Assembly: GCA_016490735.1 (NCBI GenBank)
Contig: JAEMWC010000103.1
Location: 222,501 to 286,500, forward strand
Direction of reading: 5' to 3'
Length of the DNA stretch: 64,000 nucleotides
Origin: Pachyseris speciosa
Taxonomy: Eukaryota; Cnidaria; Anthozoa; Scleractinia; Pachyseridae
Shown: positions 49,784 through 61,328 of the stretch, piece by piece
How positions within the stretch are numbered: position 1 is the first letter of the stretch
How the letters are laid out: every line of letters begins with the position of its first letter
Program-made: the position numbers and the translations under genes
The notes under the pieces: generated by a model
The model's database searches: none
Told to the model about the DNA's origin: nothing
Seen by the model: only the letters and a program-made list of their open reading frames with translations

Positions 49784-51039
49784 TCCTTTTCATTCAGTTC
49801 TTTGTAACTTCTTACAGTCAGCACCTTGCTTTCGTAAAAAGCATTTCGTTCTTACATGAGTCCATATACTAGGGCGTGATCACTTATTCCGACATCACAA
49901 ACGCCACAATCCTTAAATAGCTCTGGCTTATTGGTTAAAATAAGATCAATTAATGTTTGGCTGTTATTAGTAATCCTTGTTGGTTTAGTTATGACACAAG
50001 TCAACCTGTGTGTGTCTTCCAGATCTCGTAAGATTTTCCCTTCCCTCGAGAGTGGACAAAGTCTGTCGAGGTTCAGGTCGCCTGTGATCACCAAATATGA
50101 TTTCTGAACTGAAGCCCATGATGTCAAGTCGTGTAGATCTTTCTCAAGGGTAACATGGTAATTATTTCCAGTCGGCTTGGGTGGCCTATAGATGCCCAGA
50201 ATCACTACATCGTACCGTCCAAATTTAGACTGAATTGCCAGAGGCTCGATCGTAGTAAATTTTCTTGGCAATCCCAGCCGTTTAGAAGGTAGTTTATCTG
50301 AAATATACGCCATTACACCACCTCCACCTTTTTTTCGATCATTCCTGTATGTATTATAGCAACTCTGTGCAAACTGCGAATCCGGATATGTGCGGTCGAT
50401 CTTAGTCTCAGTAAGAAATACGACTTGAGCTTTAGATTCCTTGATTAATGATCCAATCTCTTGCACTTTATTTTGAAGACTATTTACGTTCATATGAATG
50501 AGAAGAATTTCACGAGCGTCCTTTGTTCTTTGTAGTGAATCGGGTAATGAATCCACATTAGCATTTTCTTGTTCGTTGTCCGTATTAGCATAGGACAACT
50601 CAAGAATTGGTTCATCGCCGCTTTGATCAAAGAAAGAGTTTCCGCATTTCGGTAGGGAGCAAAGAAGACAAGTCCAATCAAGACTGTAATTCTCGAGATA
50701 ATATTGGAAAATGTGTTTTCCCATATTAATGCATTTAGCATGGAACCAGGTTTTGCATTCCGCACACAATATGGCGTCTTGATTCTTTCTCACCGATTGT
50801 TGACAATCACCGCAGGGATGTTTCGGGGTACTAGTTCTTTTCCTATGCGGTCCTGGGTTAGGATGGATGTCTCCGGACTTTAAATGTAGTTGGAAGGAGC
50901 TTGTACCTGAGAAGTTGTAGGGAATACGTGATGTAGTAAACGTTCTTCTACGTGTGCATGACAGCGGGCGAGGTCGAGTTACAAACCTTGCATCAGAAAT
51001 AACCGTTAGCAGGGTGACATCTACCGAGTTTTCGTACAA
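49784..51039 (-). pseudogene. LINE: 2A-like motif, PHD finger and APE endonuclease
   Basis: Minus-strand open frame of 395 residues plus a short continuation (KVLTVRSYKELNEKE) in another frame. In order: FQLHLKSGDIHPNPGP, a 2A-like motif (family consensus D-x-E-x-N-P-G-P; here H replaces E); a PHD finger (CGDCQQSVRKNQDAILCAEC, WFHAKC, WTCLLC); then the endonuclease with LLIHMNVNSLQNKV, VFLTETKIDRTYPDS, GGGGVMAYISDKL, ILGIYRPPKP, LVITGDLNLD, TLIDLILTNKPEL and ISDHALVYGLM. The endonuclease acidic and S-D-H residues are all present. It is separated from its RT by E on one side and from its N-terminus by E on the other. The endonuclease part is complete, but the element is inactive. Confidence 0.8.
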
Positions 51040-51043
51040 ACAA

Positions 51044-52482
51044 GAGGCTACAATTAGCCTAAACCCGGGCTTGCAAAAAACAGTATTGTATCCCTAACTT
51101 AGTGCTAAACAAAAGAATAGAGGGAAGTCTGTCTTTCTTACATCGGACGCATTGTGTTTAGCTTGTGTTGGAGTCTATTTCTTTAGACCCCTATCAACAT
51201 ATATTCCTCTAAAATACAGCTCAACCATTGAGCACAATAATTATAACACTTGTAAAAAATATTTCTAAAAGAACAAGAAAAAGAGAAACAGAAAAAAATA
51301 AAGCCCGTGATATATACCACTAAAGGACATCGAACCCGGGTTAGCTGCGTCACAGGCAGGAACAATGACCTTTAGGCCACAGAGGTTTATCGTTATGCAA
51401 GATGATAAAAATAGTGTATTGATTCCAAAAAAAAAAAAAAAAAACTAAGCACACTTGTTTTCGCTTCGATGGATAATTGTTTGAGAAAGGAAACGCTTAT
51501 CGAACGATGTTGGATTTTTTCGCATAAATGTGAATGGAGTCTCGGTGAAATGTGAGTAGAAAATTAATTAGCAGAGTGAAACTGTTTACAAATACGTCAA
51601 TCCAGGGTCATTTGAAACACAAGAAAGGAACGTTTCTGGACAGTTTCAAGGGACGCTAGTACATTTGTAAAATATAATCGCTTATCATTCAAAAATTAAA
51701 GTCCAGAAATTGAGATATTGTGGCAAAATTGTAAATAAACTACCTGTCAAAGTCTCAGGGGTGTGTGATATCCCGTACTTGAGTTATTCAACAAAATGTA
51801 CATCTCAATGGAGCGGATACGGGAACACGGCAGTCCATCTGGAGTTAAATTTTGGTCATGTTAAAAGCTTTCTTCTCGCTGTTGAACTTGCAAACATTCG
51901 TATAGACACTTCTCTTAACATATTAGTTGTTCAGACTTCAAAGACACAAGGTGAATCGACGTTTTCCGATACGTGACAACAGGCATCATTCTTGCTGTTG
52001 ATATGAGATTTACACTCGAATCACTCGGCCGTGAAAGGTCAAACTCCCTTTGTCTGTAGTCTCTAATTTTTGGCGCTTCCCTCGCGTCGCGTCTCCTCGC
52101 AACTTCGCGCGCGCACGTGCCCCCACAATCCGTCGCCAAAATTAGAGACTACTCGCTGTCTACTGAAGCAGACACGGGGAAACACGGCAGTCCATCTGCC
52201 GTTAAGTTTACTCATGTTAAAAACTTTCTTCTCGCCGTTGAACTTCCAAACATTCGCATAGACACTTCTCTTAACATATTGTTTGTTCAGACTTCAAAAG
52301 CCACAAGAAGAATCGACATTTTCCCATACGTGACAACACGCATCACTGTTGTTAAAAATAGTTAGCGCTTGCGCAGAAACGGCGGAAGTGCCATTTGTGG
52401 ATGATACTCGACGACGAAAAAGAAGAACCGTCGGTAGTTTAAGACCCGGGCGCCGCGCGAGACGCGCGCAGCCCGGGTAATA
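51044..52482 (+). mobile_element. Family E element (right), inverted relative to the left copy
   Basis: Nearly the complete inverse of 48,359-49,779, beginning GAGGCTACAATTAGCCTAAA and ending with the hairpin CCCGGGCGCCGCGCGAGACG and then GCGCGCAGCCCGGGTAAT. It interrupts the LINE N-terminus: ...DIYQHTSY on one side, YENSVDVTLL on the other. The target duplication is unclear (ACAA at the inner side, ATAA at the outer). It contains an A run (51,427-51,445) where the left copy has a T run. Confidence 0.7.
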
Positions 52483-52596
52483 AGACGTGTGTTGGTAAAT
52501 ATCCCATATTGAAAATAACATAAGTGCCAATATGAAGCAGTGACGCCGACAAGGTCTGTTATTAGTCAATCGATGCTCCATGCCTGTGACCGCCAT
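52483..52596 (-). pseudogene. LINE ORF N-terminal fragment
   Basis: Minus-strand frame MAVTGMEHRLTNNRPCRRHC then FILALMLFSIWDIYQHTSY, with a hydrophobic segment ahead of the 2A-like motif. It is severed from the rest by the right-hand E element. Confidence 0.5.
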
Positions 52597-53015
52597 GTTA
52601 TCGCGACATATATCGAGACATGTATGATGATAATGTTAGTCTCTGAACAATGAGATATAACATTGTCGAAATTACTTGACAGATTATTATATGCGAAGGT
52701 GAGCTAAAGTTTACTTCTCTGTAATGTTTAGGCATTATGACCAGGTCAATAATTGCTCTTCTTTGAGTCAGCTAGGGGGGACTAAATGAGGACTAATCCC
52801 CCACTTCTTCTCCTTGTACAGGTTTGCTTCGTGCAAACCTGATATAAAATACCTTTTAACTCAATATCGGAAGAAGAGAAAAACTGCAATTCACCTTAAA
52901 ATCAAAATAAATCATTTGCTTGGACTTTTTTGGGCCTGGGCTGCCAAGAGTTTTTCTTCCTCTTCCTTTCTTCCTCTTCCTCTTTCAGCTGATCTGTGCT
53001 GTTAATTACTTCCAG

Positions 53016-53114
53016 AGTCTCCAAACGTGCTGCAGAGACATTCCTTGTGTCCAGAGGATTACATCATGAGCAGTTCCAGGGTCACCAAGTTGGGAAGATA
53101 TCCAAAACTAAAAC
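53016..53114 (+). CDS. GT54 (MGAT4-like) gene copy 2, exon 2
   Basis: A 99-nt exon after the acceptor TTAATTACTTCCAG, with donor AAAAC/GTAAGT. Encodes SPNVLQRHSLCPEDYIMSSS then RVTKLGRYPKLK. Phase 1 at both sides agrees with exons 1 and 3, so the copy 2 frame is continuous. Confidence 0.75.
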
Positions 53115-53794
53115 GTAAGTTTTCTTCTCTTGACGATCTCTTGCGTGAGGTCTTGTTTGTTCGTCTAGTCACGGCGAACCCGCTCAAAAGAAAGTTACAA
53201 GTTAAAACTTGTGAGAACTTTAAAACTTGAGAAGACTGAAATTACTCAAGTGAAGAACTTTTTTTTTTATAGAAATGTGTGTTTCTTGACTGAAATGTAT
53301 TTTGAGGGCGGACTGCTGTAGCTGCTTATCTCCTCGAGGCAAGACCGTTTCTGTTTCGGAACGTGATATATAGTAAGGAAGACTGCGCACGTGCAACATA
53401 ATAAGGCTTTTGAAGAAGAAAGTTAATTGATAAAAATTAACAACTGAGTAAAAATACTTGGTGAAATTGATATCATGGAGGCCCAGGCATCAACACATCC
53501 ACCGCGTGCGAAAATAAACTTAAGACAACAATACCACTTGTTTACCACCGCCGACCGGTTAGCTTTAAATAATTAAGGAGAAAGTGCTGCCTTTGTCTCT
53601 TTGTAACGACATCTGCAAATAGTTAGACTTTCTAGTCTTCTCGGATAAGGATTCTGTGGGACGTTAAAGAACCCACACACTGTTCGAAAAGAGTAGGGGT
53701 GGTGGTCTATCTCTCATCTGATGGATGGGTTGGTAAATACTCGGAGAATTAGGTGTATAAGCTACTAGCTCCTAAAATCCGAGGGTAAATAAAG

Positions 53795-53826
<32 letters not shown>

Positions 53827-53968
53827 TGTATGTATGTGTGTGTGTGTGTGTGTGTATGTATGTAATACCACAATGAAGTACCAAGCTTACGAGCTGAAGA
53901 CACACGGGGCAGAAATCTGTGATTACTTATTGATTACTGATCGATGAAATTCAATTTTATTTTCGAAG
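53115..53968 (+). other. Intron 2 of glycosyltransferase copy 2
   Basis: An 854-nt intron, the partner of 11,384-12,227. It contains the SINE at 53,630-53,864, whose (TATG)n tail has gained (TG)n. Confidence 0.65.
53630..53864 (+). mobile_element. SINE with (TATG)n/(TG)n tail, copy 2
   Basis: Partner of 11,894-12,124 with the same core TGTGGGACGTTAAAGAACCC. Confidence 0.7.
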
Positions 53969-55122
53969 GATTTCTGTCAATCGGAATAGTGTCAGTTGAA
54001 AGGCCTTCTGGAGCAAACTATCTGCTAAAAACCACTCAAAGTTTGATCGACAATTTGAGCGAAGAGGACAAGAACAACACTTACATTGTGATATTCCTTG
54101 CTGATCTTCACGAGCCACCAAAATCCAGAGCAAAAGAAGAGATTTCAAAATCCTTTGGCAAATATATTGATCAGGGGCTTTTGACGGTGATTGAAGCGTA
54201 TCCCGAGTATTATCCACCACTGACAAATTTGAAAGAGAAGTACAGTGACTCCGACAGCAGAAGAGTTTGGCGCTCAAAGCAAAACGTTGACGCCAGTTTT
54301 GAGATGTGTTACTGCAAAGATTTATCAAGGTATTACATTCATCTCGAAGATGATGTGATATCGTCGCCTAGCTTCTTTCCTAAACTGCAGGATTTCATAA
54401 ATGCACAGAAGGGTCTGTCTTGGTCTATGCTCGATGTCGCCGTCCAAGGGAGCATAGCAAAGGCTTATCACTCGCGAGATCTGAGAGAAACTGCTTCGTT
54501 CTTCTACCTCCTGTATGATGAAATGCCCGTGGACTGGCTAATGAATCATTGGCGGCAAATTGCGGAAGGAAACAGACATCGGCGATTACCTCCGGCGTCG
54601 CTTTTCCAACACATTGGCGATAGATCCTCTCTGAAAGAAAAGGGAATGTCCGGGGTAAACCAGAGGGAACCATTTTTTGACCAGTATGACCAAAAATACA
54701 AGGGACTCAATCCCCCGGCTTCTGTCACCTCATCACTGTCTTCTTACCAGGGAAAACCACAAGACGCGTATGACAAGGGCCGCAGTTATTTCTGGGCGAT
54801 ACATCCGGAAATAGAAGATTACGTCCTGATAAAATTTAACAAGCCAACTTCTGTACAAGAGGTGTTTGTGGATACAGCATCCAACCAAGCAAAGACGGAT
54901 TGGTTGAGGTCTGGTGATCTTCAAGTGAGCTTTGAGCCCGCTGAGGGAGATCCTCAGTTAAACGACCACAATGCGTGTGGAAACTTTCAAACGTTTGGGT
55001 CATTCAAGGGTGGAAAAGCGAAAATTTCTGTCAGCAAGTCGAAAAAGGTTGTTTGTGTAAGAATCATTGTAACCCAGGCGCAAAAGGAGCATGTTTACTT
55101 TCGCGAAATTGACGTGTGGTAG
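53969..55122 (+). CDS. GT54 (MGAT4/GnT-IV-like) glycosyltransferase copy 2, catalytic exon 3
   Basis: Partner of 12,228-13,381, same length and no indels. The same GT54 landmarks are present: IGIVSVERPSGANYLL, YYPPLTNLKEKYSDS, RRVWRSKQNVDASFEMCYC, YIHLEDDVISSPSFF (acidic donor/metal motif), ASLFQHIGDRSSL, PPASVTSSLSSYQGK and the lectin-like C-terminus ending REIDVW. About 19 residues differ from copy 1, mostly clustered between the EDD motif and PPASVTSS, while the last 130 residues are almost identical. With exons 1 and 2 it gives a complete type II Golgi enzyme, so this is the likely functional copy. MGAT4A/B-like and MGAT4C-like identities cannot be separated from the sequence alone. Confidence 0.85.
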
Positions 55123-56438
55123 GGCTGTCAAACTAAAACGGCTTTACAAAATTGATCGTTTTTTTTTTTTGCTAGAGGTCTAACGCACCTTAACCTTACT
55201 ATTGCGAGGGTCACTACACAAAGTCATTATTTGCTTTACCAATATATTAAGTTTTGACCTAGGTGGTCAATATTCAAATAGTTGCCTCGGGGATTCCAAA
55301 GTTAATTTGCTGTGTTCCTATAAGAGTAGTGGGAGAACTAACTCATAATGAGCGGGGAAAATCCGCCTTCCTGCTCTGCCCTGTAAACCGAATTACAGAG
55401 ATATATTGTTACTGTGGTAGCCTATGATGTCAACAAAATCAGCATAACTTGTTCACGAACAACTGGGAATTTATACAGTTAGAGTTTGTAGATCATGCAG
55501 CGTAGAAAATGTGAGTCGAGTTTTCAGTGAATCATTGTGTGCACTGCAAATTATCCCCCCTTAAAAATGAAGAAGCCCCATGAGCTTCAGTAGCTTCCTT
55601 TAAACATGGCGGCGTTAGGGGACGAAGTCATGTAGGTAGGGGAATTTTCTCGGAGCGTGACCAGCCTGAAAATTCGCATTTCATTCTTTAAAATTAATCT
55701 TGTGCTGTGGGATAAGGATCACAAGGAATAATAAGAATAAGAATAAGAATAAGAATAAGAATAAGAATAATAAAGAATAAGAATAATAAAGAAAACCAGA
55801 AAAGAATGCCCTGACCCAACTTTCTGGCAAAATTGGAGAAGGAAAAAGCGTTATACAGTCTTTCGGTGTAATCTGCGATATTTTTCTTCCAATGCAGAAG
55901 TATGTATTCTTTCCTTGCAACATGCCTCCTGTGCAGTGCACGCGATCGCGAAGAGGCTTGTCCCCACTTCACGTTTTTTCTACTCGTCCCCAAGTGAAAT
56001 ATGCACCGACTTTAAACAAACAAAAGATGTTTTTATCTGTTGCAAATATTTTTATTCCATTGTAAATATTTTTACATATTGTATACACTTTTACCGCTAG
56101 TTAAAATTTAATTTAACAGATGAAGAGCCACTTTGTGGAAACGCTGTTATGAACTAAACCGTTACTTACTTATTCACTTAGGAGTGGCCACCCATTAAAC
56201 AGCCACCCCCTACTAGGTGGCCAGTAGCCAAAGTCCCGATGAGGCTTCTTCTATCGTTTTTTACCTCCCTCTATGAAAGCGGCCACTATCCATTTTCTCG
56301 AGGGTGGCCTCTTGAACTGAACTGTATTGTATATCGTCAAGTGGGAAACAACAACAAAAAATGGAAATTGGCACATCACAAGGTTGCAAGGCGTCATAAT
56401 CTAAAATACCATTTTTACGCTGATGCTACTCAACTTTA
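55123..56438. other. 3' flank of glycosyltransferase copy 2 and duplicated non-coding block
   Basis: Colinear with 13,382-14,088 and 15,512-16,218. AACAAA at 55,432-55,437 replaces the AATAAA of copy 1. At 55,727-55,790 is an imperfect (AATAAG)n microsatellite, which is the empty counterpart of the LINE-filled (AAT)n in copy 1. Confidence 0.6.
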
Positions 56439-57458
56439 TTACTCGAGCTTTGTAGAAAAGCCCGAGGTTTAAAATGGCCTTCATTTTTCATCGTCGTGTT
56501 TCATCCACAAAGCTCACTTCCGGATTTTCTGCGCAAGCGCTAGCTAATTATAACAACTCACAATAGCAAGAATGATGCCCGTTGTCACGCATCGGAAAAC
56601 GTCGATTCACCTTGTGTCTTTGAAGTCTGAACAGCCAATATGTTAAGAGAACTGTCTATACGAATGTTTGCAAGTTCAACAGCGCGAAGAAAGCTTTTAA
56701 CATGACCAAATTGAACTCCAGATGTCTTAGACTGCTGTGTTTCCCTGTGACGGCTCCATACTAAACTAATTTTGAGTGGTACATTTTGTTGAATAACTCA
56801 AGTACGGAATATCATACACCCGTGAGACTTCAACACGTAGTTTCTTTGCTATTTTTTTCACAATATCTCAATTTCTGGACATTAGTTTTTGAATAAGAAG
56901 CGATTTCAGTTTTTACTTGCGTGACGTGAAACTGACCGCAGAAACCTTACTCTCTTTCTTATGTTTCAAATGACCTATTTGTAAACAGTTTCACTCTGCT
57001 GATTATCTCAGATTTTCTCCTCACATTTCACCAAGACTCCATTGACGTTTATGCTAAAACTCCTACATCGTTCCATAAGCGTTTCCTTTTTCAAACTCTT
57101 GGCAGAAATATCCATCGAAGCGGAAACAAGTGTGCTTAGCTTTTTGGAATAAATACACTATTTTTACCTTCAGATGGTCCAGAGTTCATTGCTACTACTG
57201 CCTCTGATGCGGATAACCTACGCAGGCATTATTTTTCGTTCTTCGTTTTCTTCTTCTTTTATAAATATGTTTTACAACTATTATTATTATTATTCTCAAT
57301 GGTTGAGCTGTAAAGCAATTTTGTAATTTTAAAGGGGTATATGTTGATAGGGGTCTGTGGATATACGCTGCAAAGAAATAGACTCCAACACAAGCGCAAT
57401 GCATCCGATGTAAGAAAGACAGACTTCTCTCTATTTTGTTTAGCGCTAAATGAGCTCT
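56439..57458. mobile_element. Family E element, copy in duplicated block (copy 2)
   Basis: Partner of 16,219-17,262. It has the same outer hairpin and conserved blocks but a much shorter (ATT)n (57,278-57,292). Confidence 0.65.
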
Positions 57459-57941
57459 TTGCAGGATGTCAGTCACGTGGTACAAAATGCTGGGACGCAA
57501 ACAACCCACTGGGACTAGTCAAACAAAGAGCTTACATCATTGATCAAAGGCTCCTCTGAGCCAGCTGATGGATGCATCTTGCTACATTAATTGCGATCTA
57601 CACTTGACTAGTAATGCAACCTCTTTTCCAGAGTCTATCTAACTTATTAATCAAACTAGACTGGTTGTGATGTTTTCTTCCCGCACGCAACCTCCCATCA
57701 AAGAGAGCGTTGTGTGACGCCCCGAAGGTCACAGCATGGTGACTGTTTTTTGCCACAATAATAAATTACTTTTGAATTTTTATACTGATCGTTAATTTGA
57801 GCCAAAGGATAAACTTTCTGACCAAGATCGGTGTTTTGGCGGCTAGATTTGAGAATACGCGGCTATTTCATTTACAAACCATGGAATAACAATAACGTCC
57901 ATTGCTATATGCCTCCGTCTTGGAAAGCTGTTTCAGACATT

Positions 57942-58585
57942 TTACCGTTTTTATGCTATAGACGTCAAAGTCGTCCAGACGCATTTAACGTCTGAGACGT
58001 TAAAGTCGTCTGGTATAAAAACGGGACGCACAAAAGTAGAGGACCTAACAGAAGAAACAAAATTTTTCTAAAAGAAAGACTGGGTTCTATTCTCGGAGGA
58101 CAATAGGCAGGAGTGAACTCGGCGCCAAACGCGTGAATGTACGAACAAATAAACATGGCGGAATTGCAGCGTCGTGAAGAAAGACAAGAAATGAAGATGC
58201 AAATGTTTTTGGACAAAGAAAAACAGTCGAGGAAGGGGCATTTTCAGGCGATGGACGAGGAAATAGATATTGCCGAAGCTCTTGGCTTGTGAGCCATGGT
58301 GAACAAGAAGAGCAAGGAAGGAACGAAGTCCTGATTAACAAAGGAGTTCAGGCAAAATGCGTCCCAGTTAGGTCGTCCCGTTTTTATACTAGACGCATTT
58401 AACGTCTGAGACGTTAAAGTCGTCTGATAAGTGCGTCTAAACGACGCACTTCAATGAAGACGTTAAAGTCGTCAGACGTTAAATGCGTCTGTCTTATTTA
58501 CCGTTTTTATACTAGACGTTAAAGTCGTCTCAAGACGACTTTAACGTCTCAGACGACTTTAACGTCTGTAGCATAAATACGGCCA
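57942..58585. mobile_element. TIR element with GACGTTAAAGTCGTC subrepeats, copy 2
   Basis: Partner of 17,735-18,356. The left terminus has lost GGCC (reads TTTTACCGTTTTTATGC), and an extra subrepeat (AAGACGTTAAAGTCGTC) occurs near 58,456. Confidence 0.65.
58155..58292 (+). CDS. Small conserved frame (45 aa), copy 2
   Basis: Partner of 17,948-18,085. Encodes MAELQRREERQEMKMQMFLD and a C-terminus ending EEIDIAEALGL, with no indel. Unrecognised. Confidence 0.35.
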   Translation: MAELQRREERQEMKMQMFLDKEKQSRKGHFQAMDEEIDIAEALGL

Positions 58586-60456
58586 ATCATGAGTAACGAT
58601 TTCGTCTTCGATAAGCAGTACGATCCTGTCTTAGTTTAAGCAGTAAAATCGATCATATGTTTCTCCTAAAACAAATGTGTTGCATGTCTAAATATCGGTT
58701 TTATTTAGTAGAAAAGCTCTGCCTGTTACTTTGTTTATGCTGATTCAGTGTAGCGATTCACTGGCGATTACGACATGTATGTTGTGTCAAACATAAGATC
58801 TAAGCTTTAACCTGATATGCAACAACACGCAGTACTCCTCATGCGACGGAGGATTCAATTCATTGCTGAATGTTCCAATCCTTTGCTCAAACGAATAAGT
58901 TGCTTTTGGTCCTTGTTTAAAGCGCCTGAGGATAGGAAATGTCTTATTTCCTTGCTTGCGGTCGCAGGAAATTTATTTCCAAACACTCGGTGACCATAGT
59001 GAGCCTTGTTAAGGGCCCATTGAAGTATCTCGTTGCTAAGGTACACGGTTGCTACCCAAGTGCAATTTCACTTCCGGTCAGCCAATATTTTTTCGCGCGC
59101 TTTTTTCGGCGCCGGCCCGTCGTCGATTCAAGTCGCCGGTGACTTTGTTTTACTTCGTTGCAACAAACACAAGAAAACACGGTTTGTTTACATTTTTATT
59201 GATTAATTTTCTGCTTTACGTTTACAACATGTCAGTCGTGCCTATATTTTGAAACTTGCGTGTTCTGCTTGAAAATGTCATCCAGGTACGGACGTAAAAA
59301 GGAAGCCGCAGCGATGGCTGCATGTTCTGTGCATGTCGATGGGGAAATCTCGAAAAGTCAACAGTAAAAGATTTCCAGTGTCAGGTTGCGAATCGAAATC
59401 TCAAAGATGCGGAGACACAAACTGAAATTAGTATTGGGCTATCATCACCTGCAAACTTCAAAGAAAACTCGGTGTCCGCGGCCTTTTTGACCGCTCCGAA
59501 ACTCTCTGACGTCTCTTGCGATAAAACTGTGCGATCCCGGCTGTGAACCTGTCCGGGTGTCCGTGAACTGTCCTTCCGAACCTGAGAAACTCCTTTGTCT
59601 AGGTATAACACAAATAATCGAAGCTATCGAGGCCACTAAATTGCAACCACTCTCCCAAGACAGCATGGAGCAGCAGACGGTGAGCAAGGAGGCTTGTAAA
59701 TTATCGTTGAAAGCAGCTCTATCACAATAATTTCATTCTAATTACATCAAAAATGCTAACCACTCGATAGAAAACCTGATTCATAATGGTGAGCTCAAAA
59801 CTTGTGATGGACAACTTCTCCAGTTCAACATTAGCTTCGCTTGAGAACCTAGTTAACAGTAATTAAAGTAATCTGCAACACTGTGACTGTGAAAAAGAAA
59901 CTGAATTCGAATTTTTCTTCGGTAAAACAAAACACAGTTGAAGAGTTTGAGTTCGAGTTCAAGTTCGAGTGTAGTCGATGTGCCTGGCCAACAATAGTCT
60001 AGTGGCTTAGCGGAATGATCGTGACAGACTGGACAAAAGAGCCAAAATTTTTACACATGTACAAAGGCTTAGCACTTATCTAGTTAATCAATTCTAGGAT
60101 GGTTGCCCAATCCAATAGCCTATCGTTCTCATTTTATTAAGCAATCAAATATCTCACGTAATAGCTATGATGGGGTACCTGTGGTGTAAATTAAAAAACA
60201 ACAACAACAAAAAAACAGAATTTTACTATTAATGTCAAAAAATAGTAAATAACCCTTTTAATCTACAGAATTTCAAATATTCAAAAGGAACATTAGTTAT
60301 TGCGTTCTAGAAAGGAGACCGCAAACCTAATTTCGTGTTGGTTTTGTTGTGCTTGGTGTTCCTGTGCACGATAATACTGTAAGGGTAATACCGTAAGGAC
60401 TCAAAAAATTTTTTTCAGAGCTGAATAGACGGAAGGGGTCGAGAATTTATCGGAGG
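58586..60456. other. Duplicated block with decayed coding relic, copy 2
   Basis: Colinear with 18,357-20,266. Frame 59,322-59,546 keeps the ANRNLKDAETQTEISIGLSS segment. The (GAGTTC)n is contracted to about four units at 59,946-59,969. Confidence 0.35.
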
Positions 60457-60466
60457 AAGTCGGAAC

Positions 60467-60791
60467 TTCTAGTCTTCTCGGATAAGGACGATAAACCGTA
60501 GGTCCCGTCTCACAACACTTGTTCCTAATAATCTGTGGGACGTTAAAGAACCCACACACTGTTCGAAAATAGTAGAGGACGTAGTTCGCGGTGTGGTGGT
60601 ATACCTTTGATCTGTCTTGACATTCATGTGTGGGTTGGGTGGGTGGGTGAGATCAAATATGGACTGATAGCGGCTGCCAGAGGCACCTTTACAGGCTGAC
60701 GTCCGATCTCACCCTAGAGAAGAATTGTAAACCGCCATGAAACTATGTGATATGTGCGGTATATAAATCTATTACCATTACCATTAACTTA
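60467..60791 (+). mobile_element. SINE with 10-bp target duplication, copy 2
   Basis: Partner of 20,277-20,601. It is flanked by AAGTCGGAAC at 60,457-60,466 and 60,792-60,801. Confidence 0.85.
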
Positions 60792-61328
60792 AAGTCGGAA
60801 CGGTTGGATAGGCGTGTTTTCCGCTTGCGTTATTTTCGCGTTGAAAGATGGGTCGTGCAGATTCTCACGTTACCCTTATTTGAGTTCCTTGTATTACACT
60901 ACGGCAACCAGTTGCCGTTTTCATCCCGAGAAAGACTTGTTTTCAATTTCGCTCGCTTTTCTTTGCTGTTAATTTTTTTAGCTACCAAATACACTGTACT
61001 TTCGATTTTTCTCACAACCGTAACAGCGCCAGGTAAACATGGAATATGCAAATATAATATGCCGCTTTTCGGCTTACAACTGGCTTTCGACGATGTGAAA
61101 AGTACGGTGCTCCAAAGCTACTTTTTTGTTTTGCGTAGAACAAGCGCTGTTAACATTGTAGCAAAAAGGTAAACAATGTTTTATTCCACGCAGGCAAAGA
61201 AACTGAAACGTTGCTTGAAATATCAAAGTTCGCCGAATTGTGATCTAATGAAACATGATCGCTCTGTTTGCCTAGCACGTGATATAAAAATGTTTTCTAT
61301 CGCTTTCCGTGAACGTTCCGTTGGTTAA

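Larger units (their letters stand above)
46004..52628 (-). mobile_element. APE-type LINE split by two family E insertions
   Basis: A minus-strand LINE filling intron 1 of glycosyltransferase copy 2. The 3' tail is (TTAC)n (46,004-46,033 as TAAG on the plus strand). Coding parts run C- to N-terminus from 46,352 to about 52,596, broken by E elements at 48,359-49,779 and 51,044-about 52,482. Removing these restores the order: N-terminus, 2A-like motif, PHD finger, endonuclease, RT. Copy 1 has a tandem SINE at this location instead. Confidence 0.75.

Noticed and set aside
48359..52482. One large TIR transposon with 1.4-kb inverted ends and the LINE endonuclease as cargo
   Set aside because: The LINE coding order is restored by removing each arm separately, the left arm has its own TTGT duplication, and the arms occur as single copies elsewhere (16,219 and 56,439). 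Two independent insertions explain it better.
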